From assembly GCF_003852525.1 (NCBI RefSeq), contig NZ_QAJL01000001.1:606983-670982 (forward strand): DNA of 64,000 nt. The letters run 5' to 3'. Position 1 is the stretch's first letter; every line of letters starts with the position of its first letter. Below, in pieces: positions 36,759 to 46,187 of this stretch. The position numbers and the translations under genes are program-made. The DNA is from Pedobacter sp. KBW06 (GTDB lineage Bacteria > Bacteroidota > Bacteroidia > Sphingobacteriales > Sphingobacteriaceae). The notes beneath the pieces are model-generated. The model did not search any database, had not been told where the DNA came from, and was given only the letters and a program-made list of their open reading frames with translations.

Positions 36759-39700
36759 TTAAAAATTAATGTTTACACCAAAACCAAACTCTCTTCTTCT
36801 TGGATATTTTCCGGTATCATCACCCGGTGTCAATACATTGTCCGTACTAAACTCAGGATCGTAACCACGGTAATTGGTCCAGGTCAGCAGGTTTGTGCCA
36901 TACGTATAGACCGTTAAACCTTTAAGGAAAACGCGTTTTGCCCATTCCGGATCCAGGCGGTAAGAAAGGCGGGCACTCGACAATCTGATGAAAGAGGCAT
37001 CTTCGATATAAAGGCTGTTCTGATTGGTTTTCAGGTTTCCGCGGTTATTTCTTTCTACATAATAAGGGTATTTGGTCTGATCGCCTGGTTTTCTCCAGGA
37101 ATTGTACACCATCTCCGGAGATCCGGCACCTGTGTTGGAAGGGTTATTCTGGGTTTGCAATAAGCTATTGTAGACTTCTGCTCCAAAAGAACCATTGAAC
37201 AGGAAGGAAAGGGAGAAGTTTTTGTAACGTACATTGTTCATGATACCCAGGTAATAATTCGGGGTAGCATTGCCAAGGATCTGACGATCTGCATCATCGA
37301 TCACACCATCAGGTCTCACTTCCTCCCATTCTGCATCTCCACCTTTCAGTTTACCATCTGGTGCACGTTTGCTTTGCACATTGCCTGTATATTCCTGTCC
37401 GCCTAAAGTGTATACTGCTTTTCCATTGACATATTTAGGTTTGCCGTTTTCCAGCACCACTTCCAGCTTTTTCCAGTTGTCATCATAGGCATTTGATTCA
37501 TCCCAGGCATAAACACCCAGGTTTTTCCATCCGTAAAAGTTCCCCATTCGTCCGCCTTCTTCCACATACCATTTGTTTCCGGCGAAGAAAGGAACCCCAT
37601 CTGCCAGTTTCAGCACTTTACCCCTTTCGAAAGAGATATTCGCCGTCACATTCCATTCAAAGTTCTTCAATACAAGCGGTGTTGCGTTAACCACAAACTC
37701 CAGACCTCTGGTCTGTATTGTTCCTACGTTGACCTGTACTTTAGTATATCCGGTTTCTTTAGCAATCTCTCTCGGGTACAACAGGTTGGAGGTTTTCTTC
37801 ACATAATAATCTCCGGTAAAGCCCAGGCGGCCTTTAAAGAAGCTCAGGTCTAAACCGATGTTATTTTGTGTAGTTGTTTCCCATTTGATAAATTTATTAC
37901 CAAGGATCGAAGTCGGCGCTGCAGAACCCACTCCATTGTAGTTCCCGTTAAAGGTAATCCTGGTCAGCGATTCATAATCACCGATCTGGTCGTTTCCTAG
38001 CTGACCGAAACTGTAACGTATTTTTGCATCTTCCAGAAAAGATTTCGACCATGACATGAATTTCTCATCAGAGAAGCGCCATGCTGCCGAAGCAGAAAGG
38101 AAATTTCCCCAGCGGTTTTCAGGGCCGAACCTCGAAGAACCATCCCTGCGGTACGTTCCCTGTAAGATATACCTTCCTTTATAATTGTATCCCAATCTGG
38201 AAAACATAGATACGGTAGCATTTGCAGTGGCTTCAGAAAAGGTTTTAGGGCCATTCACATAATCCGGCAGGGTGACAAAGATTTCCTCACTCACACTGTT
38301 TAAATATTCCGTATGTACGCGGTCCATTCTTTTCCGGTCTGCACTGAATCCCAATAAACCAGAGAAGTTATGGTTTTCCTTAACCGTCTTATTGTAGTTT
38401 AAGAAAGCCTGGTATTCCCAGCTAAAGTTCTTTTTCAGTTCATTTCTTCCTGAATTCTGATCTTTGTTGGCAGAAATGATCCTTGGTGCAAAATAAAGAT
38501 TCTGGTAGTTGTCCAGCTTTGCATTGAACAAGGTGGTAAATTTCAGGTCTTTAGTGGCCTGATAATCCAGCTGGTTATTGAACTGACTGGAATAGGTTTC
38601 ATCTTCATCCCTTTCAAACAATGCCTGGGCAATTGGGTTTCTTTTGGAGGCCACATAACTTGTTAGCTTGCCATCAGGATAGTAAATCAGGGAATAAGCA
38701 GGCCTGTCGATCACCACCCTCACCGTATTTCCGATTGGGATCTGATTTCCTTTTTGCCAGCTGAAAGACATGTTGTTTGAATATTTCAGCTTCGGAGAGA
38801 ACTGATAGGCAATATTGATCCTCGACTGTAAGCGTTTTGCCCAGCTGTTGATGATGATAGACCTATCATCGAGGTAATTGATACTGGTATAATAGCTCAG
38901 CCCCTTTTGACCGCCGCTGATGCCCATTTTGATCTCTTTCTTTTGCGCCAGGTTTCCCAGCAGGAGTTCCTGCAGGTTATTATCGGCATTAAAGCTTGGA
39001 TTCAGGGAATCTGTTCCGTTTGGTCTGGCCTGGATTTCGCGGAATGCCCTTACTTCGGCAGAGTTGCTCACGGGAATGCCATGGGCCAAACGCCCGAATA
39101 CATGGTTATAGGTCAGGTCTATGGCAGGTTTTCCGTCCTGTCCTCTTTTGGTGGTAATCAGGATTACCCCGTTTGCTGCTCTGGAACCATAGATCGAAGC
39201 CGAAGCCGCATCTTTTAAGACTTCCACATTGGCAATGTCTGTAGGGTTGATGTTTGCACCATCCGGGTTGATCACTCCATCTACTATATATAAAGGTCCG
39301 TTACCTCCGTTGAGTGTCGAGGCACCACGAATCTGGATTGATCCTGTTGCTCCCGGTGCACCACCGCCATCGTTCACGATCAATACCCCTGCGGCCTGCC
39401 CTTGTAAAGCGTCGAAAAGGTTGACTGGCTGACGTTCCAGGATTACTTTTTCATTGATCGAAGAACTCGCACCCGTCAAATCTCTCTTTTTCGCCACCCC
39501 ACCATAACCGGTCACCACAATTTCATCCAGGTCGGAGAAATTTTCTTTAAGGCTGATGTTGATGCTCGCTTTGGTTCCCACCGTTACTTCCTGCGAAACG
39601 TAACCGATATAACTAAATATAAGGACCGAAGTTTCTGAAGGGACGTTCAGGTTGTATGCCCCATCTACATTGGTAGAGGTTCCGATGCTGGTTCCTTTTA

Positions 39701-39896
39701 CCTTAACACCTACACCGGGAAGCGGAACGCCTTTATCGTCTTTCACGATCCCTTTTACTTTGTTTGTTTTTTGCGCAAATACAGCGGGCGAAAATAAGAT
39801 GCCCAGTGCCAGTAAGACGATTACGCCAACCTGACGGATATTGCACACTTTCCATTTGTTAGACAAATAGAGGTTCTTAGTATAAATTTCCTTCAT
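36759..39896 (-). CDS. susC: SusC-like TonB-dependent outer-membrane transporter
   Basis: A 1045-residue TonB-linked transporter. A signal peptide (ending PAVFAQ at about 42) is followed by a carboxypeptidase-regulatory-like domain (VKGIVKDDKGVPLPGVGVKV), then a TonB-box-like DEIVVTGYG and the plug (LQGQAAGVLIVNDGGGAPG, IRGASTLNGGNGPLYIVDGV, ASASIYGSRAANGVI). The rest is a large beta-barrel ending in FGFGVNINF with an aromatic C-terminus. It should import uronic-acid oligosaccharides made at the surface. It is the first gene of the large operon, which runs about 24 kb to 16147. A 191-bp spacer to the AraC gene carries a 10-bp direct repeat that may be the operator. Confidence 0.96.
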   Translation of the reverse strand: MKEIYTKNLYLSNKWKVCNIRQVGVIVLLALGILFSPAVFAQKTNKVKGIVKDDKGVPLPGVGVKVKGTSIGTSTNVDGAYNLNVPSETSVLIFSYIGYVSQEVTVGTKASINISLKENFSDLDEIVVTGYGGVAKKRDLTGASSSINEKVILERQPVNLFDALQGQAAGVLIVNDGGGAPGATGSIQIRGASTLNGGNGPLYIVDGVINPDGANINPTDIANVEVLKDAASASIYGSRAANGVILITTKRGQDGKPAIDLTYNHVFGRLAHGIPVSNSAEVRAFREIQARPNGTDSLNPSFNADNNLQELLLGNLAQKKEIKMGISGGQKGLSYYTSINYLDDRSIIINSWAKRLQSRINIAYQFSPKLKYSNNMSFSWQKGNQIPIGNTVRVVIDRPAYSLIYYPDGKLTSYVASKRNPIAQALFERDEDETYSSQFNNQLDYQATKDLKFTTLFNAKLDNYQNLYFAPRIISANKDQNSGRNELKKNFSWEYQAFLNYNKTVKENHNFSGLLGFSADRKRMDRVHTEYLNSVSEEIFVTLPDYVNGPKTFSEATANATVSMFSRLGYNYKGRYILQGTYRRDGSSRFGPENRWGNFLSASAAWRFSDEKFMSWSKSFLEDAKIRYSFGQLGNDQIGDYESLTRITFNGNYNGVGSAAPTSILGNKFIKWETTTQNNIGLDLSFFKGRLGFTGDYYVKKTSNLLYPREIAKETGYTKVQVNVGTIQTRGLEFVVNATPLVLKNFEWNVTANISFERGKVLKLADGVPFFAGNKWYVEEGGRMGNFYGWKNLGVYAWDESNAYDDNWKKLEVVLENGKPKYVNGKAVYTLGGQEYTGNVQSKRAPDGKLKGGDAEWEEVRPDGVIDDADRQILGNATPNYYLGIMNNVRYKNFSLSFLFNGSFGAEVYNSLLQTQNNPSNTGAGSPEMVYNSWRKPGDQTKYPYYVERNNRGNLKTNQNSLYIEDASFIRLSSARLSYRLDPEWAKRVFLKGLTVYTYGTNLLTWTNYRGYDPEFSTDNVLTPGDDTGKYPRRREFGFGVNINF

Positions 39897-40002
39897 ACTT
39901 CTGTTTTAAAAAAATGAGTAAATATTTTAATTGATCATCGACTGATTCATCCGGTTTTCCCGGTTACAGTCGCTCAGGAGGGTGATGCCGGTAATCCCTT
40001 AG

Positions 40003-40036
40003 GCTCGTTTTGATGGTGGTTCTCATGCTCGTTTTG
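40003..40036. promoter_or_regulatory. 10-bp direct repeat upstream of SusC
   Basis: GCTCGTTTTG occurs at 40003-40012 and again, identically, at 40027-40036, 24 bp apart, 107-140 bp upstream of the SusC start. Tandem sites about two helical turns apart suit AraC-type DNA-binding domains, which both local regulators (40088-40960 and the hybrid sensor) carry. No clear TAnnTTTG box was found here. Confidence 0.5.
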
Positions 40037-40087
40037 GTTAGGTTTTATATGGGTTGGGTATAAGGGATGATTTTCGTTTGTTTATCT

Positions 40088-40960
40088 TTATTCGGTTACA
40101 AATTCCCGCTGGTAACAGAGCGGGCTTTTCCCGGTAATCTTCTTAAAACACTTATGAAAGCTGGCAAAATTATTAAAGCCGCTGTTATAACAGATTTGTT
40201 TCAGGTTGAGGTGTGCTTCGATCAGGAGCTTACAGGCTTGTCCGACTTTAATTTCGGTGAGGAACTGCGAATAGGTTTTGCGGGTCCTTGATTTAAAATA
40301 GCGGCAGAAAGAGTTCGGGCTAATTTTGGCGACGTCTGCAATTTCTTCCAGACAGATCTTATTCCTGAAATTGGCATAGGTATATTCATAGATATCACTG
40401 ATGCGGTCCCGCTCTACCTGTTCCAGGTCGTATTGAAAACCGATAGAGGCCAGTGTTTCCAGCTCTCCGCATTTGGCAATTTCCACTAAAGCCTGCATGA
40501 GCATGATGATTCTTTCGGTTCCTTCGGCTTTCAGCATTCTCGTGAGCAGGTCTGCAACCTCTTGCCTGTTCTTGCCCGTCACCTTTACCCCTCTTTTGGA
40601 TTTCTCCAGCACATCTTTCAACAGCTTGTTTTCCGGCAGGTTCAAAAAGAAATCCCCCCAGAGGGCTTCAGAGAAATGGGCCACTTTCACGTCCAGGTTT
40701 GCCGTCTTTCCGCCTTCATCGAAATACATTTCGTCAAACTTCCAGTAATGTGGCAGATGTGCCCCTACCAGGACGATATCGCCGGAATTAAAAGGCTGGA
40801 TATTGTCGCCGATAAACTGCGTTCCTTTACCTTCATTGAAATAGATCAGTTCCAGTTCCTGATGGTAATGCCATTTGTTATTTACAAAAGGTTCGATATC
40901 CTGTCTTACACTAAATGATTGAGCAGGAGCCATAGATACTTTAAGTAGTTGCGCTTTCAT
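40088..40960 (-). CDS. AraC-family transcriptional regulator with cupin sensor domain
   Basis: A 290-residue regulator. The N-terminal cupin fold is seen in WHYHQELELIYFNEGKG and GDIVLVGAHLPHYW, which would bind a small sugar-like ligand. The C-terminal double helix-turn-helix begins near YTYANFRNKICLEEIADVA and includes ISPNSFCRYFKSRTRKTYSQF and ICYNSGFNNFASFHKCFKKI. It is encoded directly upstream of SusC on the same strand and is the likely cytosolic regulator of the operon, responding to a released monosaccharide; whether it activates or represses is unknown. ATG at 40960 is preferred over an in-frame TTG at 40966. Confidence 0.9.
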   Translation of the reverse strand: MKAQLLKVSMAPAQSFSVRQDIEPFVNNKWHYHQELELIYFNEGKGTQFIGDNIQPFNSGDIVLVGAHLPHYWKFDEMYFDEGGKTANLDVKVAHFSEALWGDFFLNLPENKLLKDVLEKSKRGVKVTGKNRQEVADLLTRMLKAEGTERIIMLMQALVEIAKCGELETLASIGFQYDLEQVERDRISDIYEYTYANFRNKICLEEIADVAKISPNSFCRYFKSRTRKTYSQFLTEIKVGQACKLLIEAHLNLKQICYNSGFNNFASFHKCFKKITGKSPLCYQREFVTE

Positions 40961-41129
40961 AATCAATAATTATTTAGTTGAGGACTCGGGGAATCAGCGT
41001 GCTGCAAAACTTCCATATAACAGGAAGCCACAGAAAGAAGGATCATCGGATACTCGTTCATAGATTGCTTAATCTTAACAGATATTTATAATTGGTTTTG
41101 CTAATGTAAGTCTCATCGCCATATCCGAG

Positions 41130-41167
41130 GGGGTGAAATCTTAAAGAAAAGGGGTGAAATTCTTAAA
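41130..41167. promoter_or_regulatory. Two near-identical direct repeats (TTTCACCCC) with 21-22 bp period
   Basis: On the minus strand TTTAAGAATTTCACCCC (41151-41167) and TTTAAGATTTCACCCC (41130-41145) repeat with a 21-22 bp period, two helical turns. They lie between the end of the hybrid sensor gene and the AraC gene, 170-207 bp upstream of the AraC start. This spacing is typical of dimer sites for AraC- or LytTR-type domains, so they may control the AraC gene. Confidence 0.5.
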
Positions 41168-41177
41168 TCAACGGCCT

Positions 41178-44100
41178 TTATTCTTCAAAAGCATAATCAG
41201 AGGGGGTTCTTCCGAATTGTTTCACAAATTCTTTACTGAAATATTTGGGGTCATTGAAACCCACGATATAAGCAATTTCATATACGGTGTAGACATTCTG
41301 GCGAAGCAGCTGGGCGGCTCTTTTCAGGCGGACGGATTTGATAAAGTTATTTACGGTAAGCCCCGTGAGGACTTTAATCTTTTTGTACAGGATCGGCGTA
41401 CTCATGCCCAGATCTGAGGCAAGGCTGTTGACACTGAATTCTGCCTCAGCAAAATTCTTTTCAATGATGCCCATCACTTTGTTCAGGAATTCCTCATCTG
41501 CCGACTCAATTAAAATATTGGAAGGCTGCAAGGTAATCTGCTGAGAAAACCTGCGCCTCATATTGGCCTGCAGCATGAGCAGGTTGGAAATGTTGAGCTG
41601 GAGGCTGTTGATGCTGAAAGGTTTGGTCAGGTAAGCTTCTGCTCCTGTTTTCAATCCGTTCACTTCATGGATATTTCCGGATCTTGCCGTCAGCAGGATG
41701 ATGGGGATATGGCTCGTACGGACATCCGTTTTTAAGGTGCGGCAAAGCTCCAGGCCATCCATTACCGGCATCATCACATCGCTGACAATCAGGTCCGGAA
41801 TCCTGGCGATGGCCAGCTCTACTCCTGTTTCCCCGTTTTCGGCCACCAGGATCTGGTAATAAGGGCTCAGAGACTGAACAATAAAGTCCCTTACCTCAGA
41901 GTTGTCTTCGACAATCAGCAGGGTCAGTGTTTCCTCTTCGCTGCTTTCCGGGAGCTGTGGGCTCCAGGTGTTTTCAGGATCGGCTTCAAACTGATAGTGC
42001 TCGGGATTTTCGCTGTTCAGGAACTCTTCCACGAGCTCCTCCTTAGAAAAATGCCCCTGACCGAGCTTCAGCTTCAGGCGGAAGCAGGTATGCATTCCGG
42101 TTTCCCGGATCTCTTCTTCCTCTGCCAGGAACAGGCCACCATAATGGAGTTGTGCAATTTTTTTGGACAGCGCCAGTCCGATTCCTGTACCGCTGTTTCT
42201 GGACAAAGGATCTTTTACCTGGTAAAAATTGGTAAACAACCTTGCCCTGCTTTCTTCAGGAATCCCCTTCCCGTTGTCAGAAATACTGATCTCCACGAAA
42301 CCGGAAGCTGTTTTGAGGATAGACAGGTGAATGGCTCCGCCATCCGGGGTAAATTTAAAGGCATTGGACAGGAGGTTAAACAGGACCTTTTCCAATTGCT
42401 CATTGTCAAAATAAACTTCGATCTGCTCTTCGGCGGTGATAAACTGATAAGTGATCTGGTGTTTGATCGCGAGGTATTGAAAAGAAAGGAAAATCTCTTT
42501 GGCAAAGGGAACGATATTTCCGGGAGAAATGTTCAGCCTCAGCTTTCCGGACTCCGCTTTCCTGAAGTCCATCAGCTCATTGACCAATCTCGTAAGCCTT
42601 CCTGCATTTTTCCGTACCGTGAGCAGTTTCCGGTTTAATGCCGGAGATTCCCGGGTTTCATTGATCAGGTTCTCCAGCGGACCAACAATCAGTGTCAATG
42701 GTGTTCTGATCTCATGAGAAACATTGGTAAAGAAATCCAGTTTCATCTGATACAGTTCATGCTCTCTTCTGAGCAGTGCCCTGATCCATAAAAATCTGGA
42801 GAACAGGAACAGGAGGCCGAGGAAGCAGCTCAGGTAAATCAGGTAAGCCCACCAGGTTTTCCAGAAAGGCGGATTTACATGGATCGTTAAACGTGCCGGC
42901 GCGGCGTTCCAGACCCCGTCATTATTGGAACCTCTGATCAGAAGCGTATAGGTTCCTGAAGGAAGATTGGTGAAAGTGGCTGAAGGACTGTTTACATAAT
43001 TCCAGTCTTTTTCAAAGCCTTCCAGTTTATAGGCGTACCTGTTCTTTTCCGATTTGATATAATTGAGCAGTGCAAAATCTATGGTAAAGATGTTCTGATG
43101 GTGAGAAAAGGTGATCGCCTTGGTCAGGCTGAAATTTTCAGAGAGCAATTCCGTTTCATCGTTAATGCTGACCAGCTTATTAAAAAGTTTGAGGCGGGTA
43201 AATACGGCCTTGGGCACCATGTTGTTGTCTTTGATCTGTTCCGGAAAAAAGCTGACCATGCCATTGAAGCCCCCAAAGAAAAACTCGCCCTTGCTGTCTT
43301 TAAAGAAAGAATTGTAATTGAATACATTGCCCGGAAGGCCATCCCTCACGGTATAGGTTTTAAACACCTTATGGTCGAACTTGGAAAGGCCGTTGTCTGT
43401 ACTGATCCATAAATTCCCTGCCGCATCTTCCAGCATCCCCAGTACCACATTGCTTGGAAGGCCATCTGCTTTGGTAAAGAAGCGTGTCGTTTTAAGTGCC
43501 GGAATATAACGCATCAGTCCCGATTCATAACCACCCAGCCAGATCGTCCCTTTGGAATCTTCCTGAATAAAATTGATGTCGTTAAACATCGCATGGTTGT
43601 CTTTGGTTTTAAAACGCCTGACGATATTGGAATTGTGTTCCAGAATGTAAGTTCCCGAGCTGCAGGCCATCCAGATGTTCTTTTTGGAATCCTCAAAGAA
43701 ACAGCGGACTACTTTCAGATCGTGCCGGGCATCCTGACCGCTATAAGGCGCAAAATTATCGGATTTCTCATTATAAAGGTAAATCCCCTGTGCCCTGGTC
43801 CCGATCCAGAAGCGCTGCTGGCTGTCGTGGAGTAAGGCCACGATCCGGTTGGAGTTCAATGCATAAGGATCTCCGGGGTTGGGCTTATAATGTTTGAAGC
43901 TCCGGGATTCGGGAAGGAAAAGGTCCAGTCCACCTTCATAAGTCCCGACCCATACTTTTCCATTGTGGTCTACCGACACTGCTTTCACCAGGTTGGAACT
44001 CAGGGATGCCGGATTTTCAGGATCATGCCTGAAACTGTTGAACTTCCCCGAACTGCGGTCGTAATAATTCAGCCCTTCTGCTTCGGTCCCGATCCAGAGG

Positions 44101-45242
44101 TTGTGTTTTTTATCTTCAAGTACAGAACTCACCACATTACTGCTCAGTGCATTTTTGCCGGTATTTGATTTATACTCCCGGAAAGGGGTAGAATTTTCAT
44201 GGTATACATTGACCCCTCCATAATAGGTCCCTACCCAGATTGACCCGGCAGCATCCTGCATCATGTCGTAAATGGAATTCTGGTTCAGGCTGGAAGGATC
44301 ATCGGGATGGTGGTTCAGGACCCTGACAGAATGATCTTCCACATCGATGATATTGATGCCGTTTAAGGTAGAGACCCAGAGTTTTCCATCCTTTGCCATC
44401 ATCATTTTCCGGATCACATTGCTGCTGATGCTGTTGGCGCTTCCTTTTTTAGACCTGAAATGCCGGAAGGCAGTCCTGGTTGGGTCCAGCAGTTCCAGTC
44501 CTGCGCTATGGGTTCCGATCCACAAATTATGCTGACGGTCTTCGAGGATAGAAGCGATGTCATTGTCGCTTAAACTTTCCGGACGTTTCGGATCATGAAC
44601 ATACGACTGGTAGCGGTACTTACCTTTCTCCGGGGTCATGCTGTTCATCCCTTGCAGGGTACCGATCCACAATACATTGTTGTGGTCCTGATGGATGGCT
44701 TTAATGAGGTGATGGAGCGGGCCGCTCCCGGGCTCTGCCCTGGTAAAATAACGTTCAAAGCGGTCCTGACCAACGAGTTTGTTTAAACCACTGTCTGTTC
44801 CTACCCAGATGTGTCCCTGACGGTCTTCATAAATACACCTGATGACATTATTACTCAGGCTGTTTTTTTGTTCTTTATGGTACTGAAAACGCTTAAAGGA
44901 ATTGGTCTTTGGCAGGTATAGGTTGAGTCCTTTTTGTGTGCCTACCCACAAATTCCCTTTGCGGTCGGTAAGCAGGGCATTGATGTTCTGACTGCTCGTT
45001 AAAGAAGACTTGTCTTTTCTATGGTATTTATAAATCTCGAAATTCTGGGTATTGAATTTATTGAGGCCGTCTTTGGTCCCGAACCACATAAAGCCCATGC
45101 TGTCCTGCGTGATGGAAAGCACACTACTTTGGGAAAGTCCGTTTTCTACGGTCAGGTGGTTAAAACTAATGTTAGGCTTTTGCGCATGGGCTCCAATAGC
45201 ACAGCACAGCAGGAAAAAAAACAATAGTCGGTTAGGGTTCAT
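41178..45242 (-). CDS. Hybrid two-component system sensor/regulator (HTCS)
   Basis: A 1354-residue one-protein signalling system. After a signal peptide (to about AHAQ), residues 30-690 contain repeated beta-propeller blades (DSMGFMWFGTKDGLNKF, DRKGNLWVGTQKGLNLY and further copies), followed by a Y_Y_Y domain (YAYKLEGFEKDWNYV). A membrane helix (LIYLSCFLGLLFLFSRFLW) near 800 leads to the kinase: H843 in NVSHEIRTPLT, ATPase motifs DNGKGIPEE and GTGIGLALSK. The receiver has D1155 in VSDVMMPVMDG. The C-terminus is an AraC-type helix-turn-helix. HTCS proteins sense a specific oligosaccharide in the periplasm and activate the neighbouring PUL. The start at 45242 gives the proper signal peptide. 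Confidence 0.95.
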   Translation of the reverse strand: MNPNRLLFFFLLCCAIGAHAQKPNISFNHLTVENGLSQSSVLSITQDSMGFMWFGTKDGLNKFNTQNFEIYKYHRKDKSSLTSSQNINALLTDRKGNLWVGTQKGLNLYLPKTNSFKRFQYHKEQKNSLSNNVIRCIYEDRQGHIWVGTDSGLNKLVGQDRFERYFTRAEPGSGPLHHLIKAIHQDHNNVLWIGTLQGMNSMTPEKGKYRYQSYVHDPKRPESLSDNDIASILEDRQHNLWIGTHSAGLELLDPTRTAFRHFRSKKGSANSISSNVIRKMMMAKDGKLWVSTLNGINIIDVEDHSVRVLNHHPDDPSSLNQNSIYDMMQDAAGSIWVGTYYGGVNVYHENSTPFREYKSNTGKNALSSNVVSSVLEDKKHNLWIGTEAEGLNYYDRSSGKFNSFRHDPENPASLSSNLVKAVSVDHNGKVWVGTYEGGLDLFLPESRSFKHYKPNPGDPYALNSNRIVALLHDSQQRFWIGTRAQGIYLYNEKSDNFAPYSGQDARHDLKVVRCFFEDSKKNIWMACSSGTYILEHNSNIVRRFKTKDNHAMFNDINFIQEDSKGTIWLGGYESGLMRYIPALKTTRFFTKADGLPSNVVLGMLEDAAGNLWISTDNGLSKFDHKVFKTYTVRDGLPGNVFNYNSFFKDSKGEFFFGGFNGMVSFFPEQIKDNNMVPKAVFTRLKLFNKLVSINDETELLSENFSLTKAITFSHHQNIFTIDFALLNYIKSEKNRYAYKLEGFEKDWNYVNSPSATFTNLPSGTYTLLIRGSNNDGVWNAAPARLTIHVNPPFWKTWWAYLIYLSCFLGLLFLFSRFLWIRALLRREHELYQMKLDFFTNVSHEIRTPLTLIVGPLENLINETRESPALNRKLLTVRKNAGRLTRLVNELMDFRKAESGKLRLNISPGNIVPFAKEIFLSFQYLAIKHQITYQFITAEEQIEVYFDNEQLEKVLFNLLSNAFKFTPDGGAIHLSILKTASGFVEISISDNGKGIPEESRARLFTNFYQVKDPLSRNSGTGIGLALSKKIAQLHYGGLFLAEEEEIRETGMHTCFRLKLKLGQGHFSKEELVEEFLNSENPEHYQFEADPENTWSPQLPESSEEETLTLLIVEDNSEVRDFIVQSLSPYYQILVAENGETGVELAIARIPDLIVSDVMMPVMDGLELCRTLKTDVRTSHIPIILLTARSGNIHEVNGLKTGAEAYLTKPFSINSLQLNISNLLMLQANMRRRFSQQITLQPSNILIESADEEFLNKVMGIIEKNFAEAEFSVNSLASDLGMSTPILYKKIKVLTGLTVNNFIKSVRLKRAAQLLRQNVYTVYEIAYIVGFNDPKYFSKEFVKQFGRTPSDYAFEE

Positions 45243-45253
45243 AAAGGTTAGGT

Positions 45254-45285
45254 ACAATATATTACGGATTGGCCCAATATATTGT
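45254..45285. promoter_or_regulatory. Inverted repeat upstream of the HTCS gene
   Basis: ACAATATATT (45254-45263) and AATATATTGT (45276-45285) are perfect inverted repeats with a 12-bp spacer (centres 22 bp apart), starting 12 bp upstream of the HTCS start codon. Each arm reads as TATATTG-like -7 material, so it may be an operator overlapping the promoter or a leader hairpin. Confidence 0.45.
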
Positions 45286-45335
45286 CGTATTTGGTCGGAA
45301 GTAAAAGTATAGAATTTAATGGAAATTAAAAGCGA

Positions 45336-46091
45336 TTATTGATTTAACCAGTTTTTAAAAGCTTCCGCTCTTTCTTCACTGACCACCACTTCCAGTCCTT
45401 CTACCGGTGCAGGTTCGAGTACAATCCGCACCCGGTTCCGGGAAAGCTTATACATTTCCCTGATCGCTTTGATGTGAATGATAAACTTGCGGTTGATGCG
45501 GAAGAAGTCGGAATTGTCCAGCTGTGGTTCCAGACTGCCTATGGTTTCTTCAATGATGTAATTCTGTTTATCATTGGTCACCAGGAACAGGTATTTATCG
45601 TCCGCCATAAAATAAGCCACATCATCAGACTGTACGGTTTTGATGAGTTTGCCGAGTTTAACCATAAAGCGGTTTCGGATTCTGGTTAAAGGTTCCTCTG
45701 CTTTAAAACGGATCTGAGGGATATTGATTTCAGAAAATTTGCGGATGCTGTCCAGCTTGGCCAGGGCCGAGGCTACATCTTCTTCGTCGAAAGGTTTGAG
45801 CAGGTAATCGATGCCCTGATTTTTAAAGGCTTTTAAGGTATACTGATCGTAGGCTGTGGTAAAGATCACCGGGCTTTCTACGCTCACCTGTTCAAAGATC
45901 TGGAAGCTCTCCCCATCGCCCAGGTGGATGTCCATGAACAACAGGTCTGCGGTATTTTTGCCCAGCCAGGCCACCGCAGCTTCGACGGTTCCCAGGATGG
46001 CGAGCACTTCTATTTTCGGATTCAGCTTCAACAGCGTCTTGTGCAGCGTATCCGCCGCCAGTTCTTCATCCTCAATAATTAATACCCTCAT
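45336..46091 (-). CDS. LytTR-family response regulator
   Basis: A 251-residue cytoplasmic regulator. The receiver domain begins MRVLIIEDEELAADTL, has the phospho-acceptor D54 in LLFMDIHLGDGESF and the conserved lysine in YLLKPFDEED. From about residue 145 a LytTR DNA-binding domain follows (DDVAYFMADDKYLFLVT, FFRINRKFIIHIKAIREMY). These regulators bind tandem sites about two helical turns apart. The natural partner is the LytS-like kinase at 53738-55366, which lacks its own receiver; the two genes bracket the metalloprotease-SusCD operon. It has its own transcript, since a strong terminator lies just upstream. Confidence 0.92.
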   Translation of the reverse strand: MRVLIIEDEELAADTLHKTLLKLNPKIEVLAILGTVEAAVAWLGKNTADLLFMDIHLGDGESFQIFEQVSVESPVIFTTAYDQYTLKAFKNQGIDYLLKPFDEEDVASALAKLDSIRKFSEINIPQIRFKAEEPLTRIRNRFMVKLGKLIKTVQSDDVAYFMADDKYLFLVTNDKQNYIIEETIGSLEPQLDNSDFFRINRKFIIHIKAIREMYKLSRNRVRIVLEPAPVEGLEVVVSEERAEAFKNWLNQ

Positions 46092-46115
46092 CTTTTTCTG
46101 CTGAACTGTAAATGT

Positions 46116-46151
46116 AAAAAAAAACTCCGGCCTGTAAAAACAGACCAGAGT
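46116..46151 (-). terminator. Rho-independent terminator of the second SusCD operon
   Basis: On the minus strand ACTCTGGTCTG pairs with CAGGCCGGAGT (11 bp, two G-U pairs) around a 6-base loop and is followed by nine T residues. It lies 36 bp after the SusD stop at 46188 and before the LytTR gene, separating the two transcripts. Confidence 0.88.
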
Positions 46152-46187
46152 AATTCACGTTCAAAAGACGTATACTATATCTCCCCC

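Noticed and set aside
39897..40087. A standard TTTG/TAnnTTTG promoter for SusC
   Set aside because: No convincing pair was found on the minus strand in this spacer; only the direct repeat is reported.
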